From contig OX638369.1 of assembly GCA_951812925.1 (NCBI GenBank), positions 27,546,533 through 27,610,532 on the forward strand: a stretch of 64,000 nucleotides of DNA, read 5' to 3'. The DNA is from Calliopum simillimum. Its lineage: Eukaryota; Arthropoda; Insecta; Diptera; Lauxaniidae. A program made the translations under genes and the position numbers. Below, one piece after another: positions 11,434 to 21,522 of this stretch. A model generated the notes under the pieces. That model had not been told where the DNA came from. It ran no database searches and saw only the letters and a list, made by a program, of their open reading frames with translations. Numbering within the stretch: the stretch's first letter is position 1; every line of letters starts with the position of its first letter.

Positions 11434-12535
11434 CCCAATGTGCACAAAAACGGATGAGGATCCGTTTCGAATCCATTACGAGTTCATAAAGGTATAAAAA
11501 ACGTAATCCGCGGCAACGGATCCATTTCGAACCCGTAACGTACATCAAAAACGAATTCAAAACGTTTTGTTTAGATATAAAAAAAAAACATTTTGAAGCG
11601 CTTATTAGCGAATAAAAAAAATTAAATTCCGCAGTGCGGGCCCGTTTCGAATCCGAAACTTATGTAAAAACGAATTTAAAACGGATTTGCTTTTAAATAT
11701 GTTAATGTTGTATATTTACAGAAAAAAACCGTTTTGATGCGCCTATTAGCAATTAAAAAATAATAAAAAGAAAAAAAAGGAAGAAAAATAAAGGGTAAAA
11801 ATCCACCTCTGGTAGGATTCGAACCTGGGCAAATCCGTTTCGATTCCGTAAATACTTCAAATACGAACTCAAAACGGATTTGCTTTATTTAATTTTTATG
11901 ATAAAAAAATATTTTTGATTTGTTTTTTTTTTTCTTTTTATTTTATTGCGTATGATTTTTTGTAAACTTTTCAAACTCTGTTTGAAAAAATGTTTTTGAT
12001 TCCAAATTTGAGTATATAACATTTTTTATCAAAAGAAGGGAAGAAAAACAACACAGAATACTTATAAAAAAACAACAGAAATTTGTTTAATATACAAACA
12101 TTAAATCTCAACATCAAATAAGTCTACATCAGTTAAGTAAACATCATATCGGTCAATAGCCTAGTTGTCTAACGTGTCGTGTATGAAAGAGTAATACCCC
12201 GGGAGCCTGAGTTCGACTCCCGGCCGGGCTAGTAATTTTTTTTTTTTTTTGTTATTTTGTTTTTTTTAATTAAAAATAAGCGATTCACCCTGTTTTCTTT
12301 TTTTTTTATAAGCAGCATTAACATTATTAAAAGCGAATCCATTTTGAATTCGTTTTTGATGTACGTTACAGGTTCGAAACGGATCCATAAAAGAAGAAAA
12401 AACGATTCGTTTTTTTTTAGGAATCCTTCCCGCAAACGGATCAGTAACGGATACGTAACGGATTCCGTAACGGATAAAAAGAACGAAAATATGAACACGT
12501 TACGGATCCGAAACGAGTCCGTTTGGCACACTGGG
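11434..12535 (+). mobile_element. 1.1-kb family member, nested copy b
   Basis: The copy runs from CCCAATGTGCAC to CCGTTTGGCACACTGGG, 1102 bp, with the same module order as copy a. It is separated from copy a by only nine bases (CATTAACAT), so the two look like tandem insertions or a local duplication. Confidence 0.8.
12157..12231 (+). other. tRNA-like module 3 in composite repeat
   Basis: It has the same 75-nt TAGCC...GGCTA unit, with an intact GAGTTCGACTCCC B box and a T-run of about 15 directly after. It has all the sequence marks of a Pol III unit, although expression is unknown. Confidence 0.6.
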
Positions 12536-12749
12536 ATTATTAAAAGCGAATTCGTTTTGAATTCGTTTTTGATGTACGTTACGGGTTCGAAACGAATCCA
12601 TAAAAGAAGAAAACACTATTCGATTTTTTTTTAGGAATTCCTCCCGCAAACGGATTAGTAACGGATCCTTAACGGATTCCGTAACGGTTAAAAAGTACGA
12701 AAATATGAACCCGTTACGGATTCGAAACGAGTCCGTTTGACACACTGGG

Positions 12750-13118
12750 AAAGCTCATAACTCATTTTCAGTCTTTGTCATCATCCTTATAACTTATTAT
12801 TTGTTAGTGAAGTTTTCCTATCGATGGAGAAAAATAATATTTCCAAAAATAAATGAGTTTCGTTAGCAAAGCCGCCTTCTTTCACTATAGTTTGGAGTAA
12901 AAACTAAGCTCGAGAGGCCGTTGACTGAGACAAGCAAGAATTCTTCAAAAACTATTCTAAAGAAAATTCCTACAAATAACCCCTATCGTATCCAAATCTC
13001 ATTTATTTAATGTTTGTTTCAAGTAGCTTTAATATATGTATTGTACAAATGGAAAGAACTTTAAGTTTCAGATTTTAAGCATTTATTATTTATGACAATA
13101 AATTAAATGTACCTAACA
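12750..13118. other. 3' flank of oxidase unit B
   Basis: It is colinear with 6540-6865 and 19553-19912, including the CTCGAGAGGCCGTTGACT block. On the minus strand it supplies the 3' UTR of copy B. No separate gene is seen. Confidence 0.6.
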
Positions 13119-14728
13119 TCACTCTCCAATTTTCTTCTCTCCTGTTGATTTTTCCTTACCATACAATTCAGCTAAAACTCGTGCCTCACGCCAACCAGTC
13201 TCCGTAGCACCATGTACTGTTGAATAGTGCCGCTCGTTAGTAGCTTCTCCGGCAAATTGTACTATCGGCTTATTACAAGGGTCATCCGTGACAGTTAGTG
13301 ATTTCGCCAATTCACGGGCACCTGTACCTACTTCATCAGTGTGCAAGGTTCGTAATGAATATGAACCACGGAAATTTGGATTTGTGGACCATGCTGTAGA
13401 TTTCATATTAACTGGATCTGGTATATCCCCAGTTAAGAATTTTCTTAATAAAAACATGCTACCAGAAAGCACCTCATCCGCAGCTAATGTCTCCATATAT
13501 CGTCCTTTAGGGCCGATTATCCAACCTTCAAGCAATTTTGGTTGATATTCGACAGTATAAAATCCAAATAGATCTTCAAGCCAGGCACGTGATGTACCAC
13601 GTATCTCAGAGAGGTCCTCCTCACGCCACAAAAATGAAAATCCAGTCCAGTTAGTTGACCAAAATGGTTCAGAAAACTCTAAAAATATTTTATTTACTGT
13701 TCCAAATGAGATACCATCAATTGCACGCAACTTCTCCGCTGGCAACTGTGGCACAAATAAACGAGCATGCTGCTCTTTAAGTACACCCAACGAAACAGTA
13801 ACGATAACATGATCGGCCTCAATGACCTCGCCATATTTGCACGTAATTTCAACATTGCATTTAAGAGTATTCCAATTTATTTTAGTTACTGTTTTAGACA
13901 GCCGTATATGTTTCTCAAGCACACCAAGTTCAGTACCCAGCTCATTTGTTTTCAGCAACAGTTTTAGGAATTCTTTATATCCTTTACCTTTCCAATTCAA
14001 TCCTTGGTTGCCTTCACAAACCATATATTCGCCAAATTGTGCTGACACTTCATCTAAATTATCTGCAGCATCTTGAGAACACTCCATTTTCTTAAAAGTT
14101 TCGAAAAATTCATTTGCTATCGTTTGATCAATATCGGAATACTCTGGTTCTTTTAATGTCTCATAAAACATCTTTGTTAGATAACTACCCAATGAGCCGT
14201 TGTTGTTTTGCTGCGGTTCTCTTTGCTTATGAAATGCTATATCTATAAGGCGTCTACTAGTCTTTTCTGGTACCACTTCTCCATTTGATCGTATACATTG
14301 ATAATCATCGGTACCAGAAGATTCCAGTAAATTGTGTTTACTTGCGAGCTCGTACACAACATTATCTTTTTCTCCATGACACCATTGTGCACCCAAGTCA
14401 ATAACATTCTCACCAAAAGGAATCGTATTTATGCGTCCACCAATTCGTGGCTCTGCTTCAAGAACTTGTACATCTTCAAAGCCATACTCCAGTAAACGTG
14501 TGGCACATGCTATACCCGATGAACCAGATCCTATGATAACAATTTTCGGATTGGTCACAGTGTGGTTGTGAGCACAATTTAAATAATCGGTGGCGGTAGG
14601 AACAGCATCTTAAAAAATAATTTCAATTATATATATATCCTGATAAGATTATGAACTTTATGTATTTTCTACTTACTGCCACTCGCAAATTGCCAAATAT
14701 AGCAGATCAGTATAAATGTTCGCAACAT
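13119..14728 (-). CDS. Secreted polyamine-oxidase-like FAD enzyme, copy B
   Basis: I join exon 1 (14677-14728, 52 nt) to exon 2 (13119-14608) across a 68-nt intron with GT...AG ends, giving 513 residues. Exon 1 encodes MLRTFILICYIWQFASG, a clear hydrophobic signal peptide. A sequon (NHT) follows near residue 30. The mature part has the Rossmann FAD motif GSGSSG (about residues 44-49), GGR at about 74, the GAQWCHG block at about 90-96, and NKIFLEF at about 323, whose lysine is the conserved active-site residue of polyamine oxidases. The C-terminal FAD segment has FAGEAT (about 469) and HGATETGWREA. Length matches acetylpolyamine oxidases (about 510). The C-terminus (KKIGE) lacks a peroxisomal SKL-type tail, so I expect action in the secretory route or outside the cell. 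The likely reaction is oxidation of spermine or acetylated polyamines to an aldehyde plus hydrogen peroxide; exact substrate is unknown. Serine replaces the proline found in copy C's FAD loop. Confidence 0.9.
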
Positions 14729-14904
14729 CTATGCACTTCAATATATAAAACTATAATAAGCTATGATGATAAGAAGTGCAGTTATTAATATGAAATATTA
14801 ATATTTTAGGAATGACATTGAGCTTTGATTTTGCAAGATAAGATTTGAAAACATCTGAGGCCTTATTTTATGGAAAAAAAAAAATTAATTCTAAATAAAA
14901 ATAT

Positions 14905-15186
14905 CTTTGTAGAAGTTGTAAAGATTCTGACGCCGAAGAGTCCATTTTTCATTTCCTTTGTGAATGCCCAGCGTTGGCTAACCGACGTTACAAGGTGTTC
15001 GAAAGTCACTTCTTCGACTCTCTTGAAGATATAGCTCATAAGAGTCCCAAATCCATTTTGGAGTTTATAAAAATTTCTAAATGGCTCACATAGGTTAACA
15101 ACGAAGTTATATATCGGGTATACAATGGGCCTAATCGCGGCCTAAGTTATGATGGCAACTGCCATCTCCCGCGCTAACCTAACCTT
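14905..15186 (+). mobile_element. LINE 3' fragment encoding the C-terminal CCHC-like tail
   Basis: The insert is flanked by the 11-bp direct repeat AATAAAAATAT (14894-14904 and 15187-15197) and is absent from the paralogous flank of copy A near 8640. It encodes 61 residues at 14908-15093 beginning CRSCKDSDAEESIFHFLCECP. This is the cysteine/histidine tail followed by the FxxSLEDI and LEFIKISKWL features typical of the last ORF of R1/LOA/I-like LINEs. It ends in a short 3' UTR reading CCTAACCTAACC. No poly(A) is seen. It is heavily 5'-truncated. Confidence 0.8.
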
Positions 15187-15307
15187 AATAAAAATATACA
15201 GTGCGTCCAAGCAACACGCTGCACAGTTGTATTTTAGGGAAAAAAAAAATCAATTTTTCGACCACTAAAATATAATGATGCAGTTTTATAGAGAAATGTT
15301 TCACTAG

Positions 15308-15828
15308 CGTCTGTTATTTGGAGCCCGTACTACGAATCCCATAAATTTCGGTTGGAGCGTGTACAAAAGTCCTTTACTAAGTACGCATTACGATCCCTTT
15401 TTCTTAACGATAATGAGTTTCTCCCTTCATATCATGCCTGCTGTCTCTTACTTGGTCTAAAGACTCTTGAAGTTAGACGAAACATATTGCCACTTTTACT
15501 TGTTTTTGATATTATTGGTGGTGCCGTTGACTGCCCTGCTTAGTTTAGTTCAATTTAATGTTCCCTCTAGTATACTTAGGTCTTATGCACCATTTTATTT
15601 AAATTTGGTACGGTCAAATTATGCAATAAATGCTCCCATTTATAGGTCTTTAAAATTATTTAATGATATAAGTTCAAATAATGATCTTGATTTTTCTGTT
15701 TCAAAAGATAGTATGAGATTGTTTTTAAATAATATTTTATAATTGTTATCATATTTGCTATTTAATGTAAGTTTTTTATATCTAGTCTGAAAGAATGTTA
15801 TATTCATAGACCGAATAAATAAATAAAT
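15308..15828 (+). mobile_element. 5'-truncated LINE fragment, decayed RT C-terminus
   Basis: It starts in the RT C-terminal region: SVIWSPYYESHKFRLERVQK matches the corresponding segment of the LINE at 5095-6253. The reading frame runs to about 15543, then shifts, and continues at 15540-15742 (VPSSILRSYAPF...). It ends in an (AATA)n tail at about 15812-15828. Copy A's flank at about 8750 shows the uninterrupted site. It is an inactive fragment of the same LINE group as 5095-6253. Confidence 0.8.
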
Positions 15829-16145
15829 AGAAGGTGCTATTGACACATTTTCTAAAAAGTCAAATTTTTATTTCGAAAAAAACTATTTAAATTACATAAA
15901 TGGTTTAAAAAATATCCGCAAATTAAATTGGCTTTTTGAAATGCAGCGATTGCAAGAGTGCTCTCATGATTTGTCTGGTAACCCAATGTGCACAAAAACG
16001 GATGAGGATCCGTTTCGAACCCGTTACGAGTTCATACAGGGATAAAAAACGTAATCCGCGGTAACGGATCCATTTCGCACCCGTAACGTAAATCAAAAAC
16101 GAATTCAAAACAGATTTGTTTTTAATAACGTCAATGCTGTGTTTA

Positions 16146-17242
16146 CCCAGTGTGCCAAACGGACTCGTTTCGGATCCGTAACGGGTTCATATTTTCGTTC
16201 TTTTTATCCGTTACGGAATCCGTTAAGTATCCGTTACTGATCCGTTTGCGGGAAGGATTCCTAAAAAAAAAACGAATCGTTTTTTCTTCTTTTATGGATC
16301 CGTTTCGAACCTGTAACGTACATCAAAAACGAATTCAAAACGGGTTCGCTTTTAATAATGTTAATGCTGCTTATAAAAAAAAGAAAACAGGGTGAAGCGC
16401 TTATTTTTAATTAAAAAAAACAAAATAACAAAAAAAAAAGTTACTAACCCGGCCGGGAGTCGAACTCAGGCTCCCGGGATATTACTCTTTCATACACGAG
16501 ACGTTAGACAACTAGGCTACTGACCGATATGATGTTTACTTAACTGATGTAGACTTATTTGATGTTGAGATTTAAAGTTTGTATATAAAACAAATTTCTG
16601 TTGTTTTTTTATAAGTATTCTGTGTTGTTTTTCTTCCCTTCTTTTGATAAAAAATGTTATATACTCAAATTTGGAATCAAAAACATTTTTTCAAACAGAG
16701 TTTGAAAAGTTTACAAAAAATCACGCAATAAAATAAAAAGAAAAAAAAAACAAATCAAAAATATTTTTTTATCATAAAAATTAAATAAAGCAAATCCGTT
16801 TTGAGTTCGTATTTGAAGTATTTACGGAATCGAAACGGATTTGCCCAGGTTCGAATCCTACCAGAGGTGGATTTTAACCCTTTATTTTTCTTCCTATTTT
16901 TTCTTTTTATTATTTTTTAATTGCTAATAGGCGCATCAAAACGGTTTTTTTCTGTAAATATACAGCATTAACATATTTAAAAGCAAATCCGTTTAGAATT
17001 CGTTTTTACATAAGTTTCGGATTCGAAACGGGCCCGCACTGCGGAATTAAATTTTTTTTTTATTCGCTAATAGGCGCTTCAAAATGTTTTTTTTTTTTTA
17101 TCCAAACAAAGCGTTTTGAATTCGTTTTTGATGTACGTTACGGGTTCGAAATGGATCCGTTACCGCGGATTACGTTTTTTATACCTTTATGAACACGTAA
17201 TGGATTCGAAACGGATCCTCATCCGTTTTTGTGCACATTGGG
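16146..17242 (-). mobile_element. 1.1-kb family member, inverted nested copy
   Basis: It begins CCCAGTGTGCCAAACGGA and ends TCCGTTTTTGTGCACATTGGG, 1097 bp, the reverse of copies 10327-11424 and 11434-12535. It carries the opposed tRNA-like B boxes: GGTTCGAATCC at about 16848 on the plus strand, and GAGTTCGACTCCC on the minus strand at about 16450-16465. Confidence 0.8.
16445..16519 (-). other. tRNA-like module 4 (reverse orientation)
   Basis: This is the reverse complement of modules 2 and 3, with an intact GAGTTCGACTCCC box and the TAGCCTAGTTGTCTAACG A-box-like segment. A T-run follows on its coding strand. The 3' end reads GGGTTA, so the acceptor-like pairing is weakened. Confidence 0.55.
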
Positions 17243-17760
17243 TAAATAAAAAAAAAAAAAAACATTTTGAAGCGCTTATTAGCGATTAAAAAAAAAAAAA
17301 ATAAATAAATAAAAAGAAAAAAATTATCGATCCGCCTATAGTAGGATTCCAACACGGGTAATTCCGCAGTGCGAACCCGTTTCGAATCCGAAACGTATGT
17401 AAAAACGAATTCAAAACGGATTCGCTTTTAAAAATGTTAATATTGTATATACGTATTTACAGAAGAAAACCGTTTTGATGCGCTTATTAAAAATTAAAAT
17501 AAATAAAAAGAAAAAAAAAGGAAAAAAAAAAGGATAAAAATCCACCTGTGGTATGATTCGAACCTAGGTAAATCCGTTTCGAATCCGTAAATACTTGAAA
17601 TACGAACTCAAAACGGATTTGCTTTAATTTATGTTAATGATGTTAAAAAAACCATTTTGATTTTTTTTTTTTTATCATTTTATTTTATTGCGTACGATTT
17701 TTTGTAAGCTTTTCAAACTCTGTTTGAAGAAACGTTTTTGATTCCAAATTTGAGTATGTA

Positions 17761-19064
17761 AAGGGTGTTTTTTTTAAAGATATAGAACTTCGAATTAAAA
17801 TAAAACACAAGAAAATCGTTTTAATGTCCATCAATTTGGCTTTATTGGAAGAATAATTTTATGCCATTAATGTTTAAATATGATTTCGGGCATGTCGCCG
17901 CCGCGGCTGGCTCGAATAAAGCCAATTCTACAGGTCCAATTTTAAACCACTTTTTCGAGCATATGGGGCCGTATGTCGGCAATAACGCCACGAATGTTGG
18001 CTTCCAAGTCCCCTTACGTTTCTGGTTTGTTGGCGTAGACGAGCGACTTCACATATCCCCAAAGAAAATAATCCAATGGTGTCAAATCACACGATCTTGG
18101 TGGCCAATTGACAGGTCCATTCCGCGAAATTATGCGCTCATCGAATGTTTCCTTCAATAAATCGATTGTGACGTGCGCTGTGTGGCATGTAGCGCCGTCT
18201 TGTTGGAACCACAACTCATCCACATTCATGCCATCCAATTCGGGAACAAAATAGTCGGTTATCATGGCTATATACCGGTCTCCATTAACGGTAACTGACT
18301 CTCCAGCATTATTTCGGAAGAAGTATGGCCCAATGACTCCACCAGCCCACAGAGCACACCAAACAGTCAGTTTTTGTGGATGTAATGGCGTCTCAAGGGT
18401 CTCATGTGGATTCTCTTCACTCCAAATGCAGCAATTTTGCTTGTTGACGTAGCCATTCAACCAAAAATGAGCCCCATCACTGAACAAAATTTTGCGATGA
18501 AAATCAGCATCAAGATCAATCTCATTTTCGGCCCATACACCAAAATCACGACGCATTGCATGGTCTCGCGGCTTTAATTCTTGCACAAGCTGGATCTTGT
18601 AAGGTCGCAAACCAAGATCTTTGCGCAAAATCTTCCATAAAGTTGATGGACAAAGCTCCAATTGCTGTGCACGGTGGCGAATCGATTCATTCGGGTCCTC
18701 TTCAACATTTTGCTCTACAGCGGCAATTGTTTCTTCGGTGCGCACTGTTCGACGTCCCTGCGGATGCGTATTATCACATAGAGTAAACGTAGTGCGAAAA
18801 CGATCCATGGTTAACCGAATTAATTGCTCTGATGGACGATTATGTCGACCATAAGATGGACGGAGCTTGCGGTAAACTTCGCGAACTGAACCATTATTTT
18901 CGAAATAAATTTGCACGATTTGCAAGCGTTGTTCTTTTGTCAACCTGTTCATGATGAAATAGCAAACCAAATTGAACTTAAATGACATTAGAGTTGCCAG
19001 ATTTGACCACAAAATGCCAGTTTTATCTCTATTCGAAAAACAAACCTCTAAAAAAAACACCCTT
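17761..19064 (-). mobile_element. Tc1/mariner-superfamily transposon inserted in the composite repeat
   Basis: The terminal inverted repeats AAGGGTGTTTTTTTTAAAG and AAGGGTGTTTTTTTTAGAG bound 1304 bp, flanked by TA on both sides (17759-17760 and 19065-19066). It interrupts a module reading GAGTATGTA...ATTTTTTATC that is continuous in sibling repeats, for example near 9820. The transposase frame is on the minus strand. Confidence 0.9.
17867..18952 (-). pseudogene. Mariner-type transposase, broken near its C-terminus
   Basis: The natural start is the ATG at 18952 (MNRLTKEQRLQIV). The protein has an N-terminal helix-turn-helix region (residues 1-110) and a DDE-type core with DGAHFW, the QQDGATCHTA motif and CDLTPLDYFLWG. 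Spacing between the second and third aspartates is about 36 residues, unlike classic mariner's 34. Translation stops at TAA (18014-18016), right after YANKPET. The frame past this stop still encodes LEANIRGVIADIRPHMLEKVV, then a second TAA, and RGGDMPEIIFKH to 17867. Two late nonsense codons remove about 50 residues downstream of the catalytic triad, so activity is doubtful but the core is intact. Confidence 0.88.
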
Positions 19065-19210
19065 TACAATAGTATTTTTTATCAAAACAAGGGAAGAGAA
19101 AGAACACAGAATACTTATAAAAAAAACAACAGAAATGTGTTCAATATACGAACTTTAAATTTCAACATCAGATAAGTCTGCATCAGACAAGTTTACATCA
19201 TATAGGTCAA

Positions 19211-19284
19211 TAGCCTAGTTGTCTAACGTCTCGTGTATGAACGGTGATACCCCGGGAGCCTGGGTTAGCCTCTCGGCCGGGCTA
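19211..19284 (+). other. tRNA-like module 5 in composite repeat
   Basis: It is nearly identical to module 1 (9969-10042), including the degraded GGGTTAGCC B box. It is the equivalent outer-shell module in composite copy 2. Confidence 0.5.
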
Positions 19285-19552
19285 GTAATTTTTTTGTTTT
19301 TTTTTTAATTAAAAATAAGCGCTTCACTATTTATCTTTTTTTTTTTATAAGCAGCATTAACATTATTAAAAGCGAAATCGTTTTTGATGTACGTTACGGT
19401 TTCGAAACGGATCCATAAAAGAAGAAAGAACGATTCGCTTTCTATTAGGAATTCCTCCCGCAAACGGATTAGTAACGGATCCTTAAAGGATTCCGTAACG
19501 GATAAAAAGTTCAAAAATATGAACCCGTTACGGATTCGTTTGGCACGCTGGG

Positions 19553-19912
19553 AAAGTTCATAACTCGTTTTCAGTCTTTGTCATCATCCTTATGACTTAT
19601 TATTTGTTAACGAAGTTTTCCTATCGATGGAGAAAAATAATATTTTCAAAAATAAGTGAGTTTCGTTAGCAAAGCCGCCTTCTTTCACTTTAGTTTGGAG
19701 TAAAAACTAAAGTCGAGAGGCAAGCAAGAATTCTTCAAAAACTATCCTAAAGAAAACTCCTAGAAATTACCCCTATCGTATCCAAATCTCATTTATTTAA
19801 TGTTTGTTTCAAGTAGCTTTAATATATGTATTGTACAAATGGAAAGAACTTTAACAAAGTTTCAGATTTTAAGCATTTATTATTTATGACAATAAATGAA
19901 ATGTACCTAGTA
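19553..19912. other. 3' flank of oxidase unit C
   Basis: It is colinear with 12750-13118. On the minus strand an AATAAA lies at 19876-19881, about 35 bases after the stop codon of copy C, and is a plausible polyadenylation signal. Confidence 0.6.
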
Positions 19913-21522
19913 TCACTCTCCAATTTTCTTCTCTCCTGTTGATTTTTCTTTACCATACAATTCAGCTAAAACACGTGCCTCACGCCAACCAGTCTCCGTA
20001 GCACCATGTACTGTTGAATAGTGACGCTCGTTAGTGGCTTCCCCGGCAAAGTGTACTATCGGCTTATTACAAGGGTCACCCTTGGCAGTAAGTGATTTAG
20101 CCAGCTCACGGGAGCTTGCACCTACTTCATCAGTGTGCAAAGTTCGTAATGAATACGAACCACGGAAATTTGGATTTGTAGACCATGCAGTAGATTTCAT
20201 ATTAACTGGATCTGGTATATCCCCGGTTAAGAATTTTCTTAATAAAAACATGCTACCGGAAAGCACCTCATCCGAAGCTAATGTCTCCATATATCGTCCT
20301 TTAGGGCCGATTATCCAACCTTCAAGCAATTTCGGCTGATATTTGACAGTATAAAATCCAAAAAGATCTTCAAGCCAAGCACGTGATGTACCACGTATCT
20401 CAGAGAGATCCTCCTCACGCCACAGAAATGAAAATCCAGTCCAGTTAGTTGGCCAAAACGGTTCAGAAAACTCTAAAAATATTTTATTTACTGTTCCAAA
20501 TGAGATACCATCAATTGCACGCAACTTCTCCGCCGGCAACTGTGGCACAAATAAACGAGCATGTTGTTCTTTAAGTACACCCAACGAGACAGTAACAATA
20601 ACATGATCGGCTTCAATGACCTCGCCATCTTTGCACGTAATTTCAACATTGGATTTAGGAGTATGCCAATTTATTTGAGTTACTGTTTTAGACAGCCGTA
20701 TATGTTTCTCAAGCACACCAAGTTCAGTACCCAGCTCATTTGTTTTCAGCAACAGCCTTAGGAACTCTTTATATCCTTTACCTTTCCAATGCAACCCTTG
20801 GTCACCTTCACAATCCATATATTCACCAAATTGTGCTGACACTTCTTCCAAATTATCTGCAGCATCTTGAGAACACTCTATTTTCTTAAAAGTTTCGAAA
20901 AATTCATTTGCTATTATTTGATCAATATCGGAATACTCTGGCTCTTTTAACGTCTCATAAAACATTTTTGTTAGATAACTACCCAATGAGCCATTATTGT
21001 TTTGTGGCGGTTCTCTTTCTTTGCGTAATGCTATATCTATAAGGCGTCTAGTAGTCTTTTCCGGTAGCAGTTCTCCATTCGATCGTATACATTGATAATC
21101 ATCAGCACCAGAAGATTCCAGTAAATTGTGTTTACTTGCAAGCTCATAGACTACATTATCCTTTTCGCCATGACACCACTGCGCACCCAAGTCAATAACA
21201 TTCTCACCAAAAGGTATCGTATTTATGCGACCGCCAATGCGTGGCTCTGCTTCAAGAACTTGTACATTTTCAAAGCCATACTCTAGTAAACGTATAGCAC
21301 ATGCTATGCCTGATGGACCTGATCCTACGATAACAATTTTTGGATTGGTTACAGTTTGGTTGTGACCACAATTCAAAGAATCGGTGGCGGTAGGAACAGC
21401 ATCTTAAAAAATAATTTCAATTATATATATATCCTAATAAGATTATGAACTTTCAGTATTTTCTACTCACTTCCGCTTGCAAATTGCCAAATATAGCAGA
21501 TCAGTATAAATGTTCGCAACAT
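19913..21522 (-). CDS. Secreted polyamine-oxidase-like FAD enzyme, copy C
   Basis: Exon 1 (21471-21522) and exon 2 (19913-21402) join across a 68-nt GT-AG intron in phase 1 to give 513 residues. The signal peptide is MLRTFILICYIWQFASG, and an N-glycosylation sequon NQT lies at about residue 31. The FAD loop GSGPSG is at 44-49, GGR at 74-76, GAQWCHG at 90-96, and the NKIFLEF lysine at about 324. FAGEAT at 469-474 is followed by the HGATETGWREA segment. No stops or shifts. It differs from copy B at scattered positions and should be treated as a separate gene. The first ATG is chosen because it gives the signal peptide and is conserved in all three copies. Predicted role is FAD-dependent polyamine oxidation in the secretory pathway or extracellular space; substrate is inferred from family only. 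Confidence 0.92.

Larger units (their letters stand above)
9048..12749. mobile_element. Composite CCCAATGTGC...CACACTGGG repeat element, copy 1
   Basis: The element opens with CCCAATGTGCACAAAAACGG and closes with GTTTGACACACTGGG. The bordering oxidase-unit sequence is the same as at the second composite element (15982-19552). Internally it is made of degenerate modules: CGGATTCGAAACG-type palindromes, AAAACGAATTCAAAACGG, long A-runs and a GAAGCGCTTATTAGCGAT hairpin block. Two whole 1.1-kb family members (10327-11424 and 11434-12535) are nested inside. A partial head starts near 9605. No transposase is present, so any movement must rely on enzymes supplied elsewhere. Class is unknown; the layout recalls foldback elements. 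Confidence 0.75.
15982..19552. mobile_element. Composite CCCAATGTGC...GGCACGCTGGG element, copy 2
   Basis: It lies at the same relative position between oxidase units B and C as 9048-12749 does between A and B, with the same outer flanks. It contains an inverted whole 1.1-kb family member (16146-17242), a mariner-like insertion (17761-19064) and a tRNA-like module at 19211. The outer shells of the two composites match, while the nested insertions differ. The outer insertion therefore probably predates the unit duplication. Confidence 0.75.

Noticed and set aside
12257..12634. 125-codon frame and other frames of 60-141 codons between 9 and 19.5 kb
   Set aside because: They run through A-runs and GGATCC/TTCGAA repeat modules. 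Related frames recur in every repeat copy, on both strands, without protein-like composition.
18264..18854. Plus-strand frames opposite the mariner transposase
   Set aside because: They are antisense shadows of the transposase.
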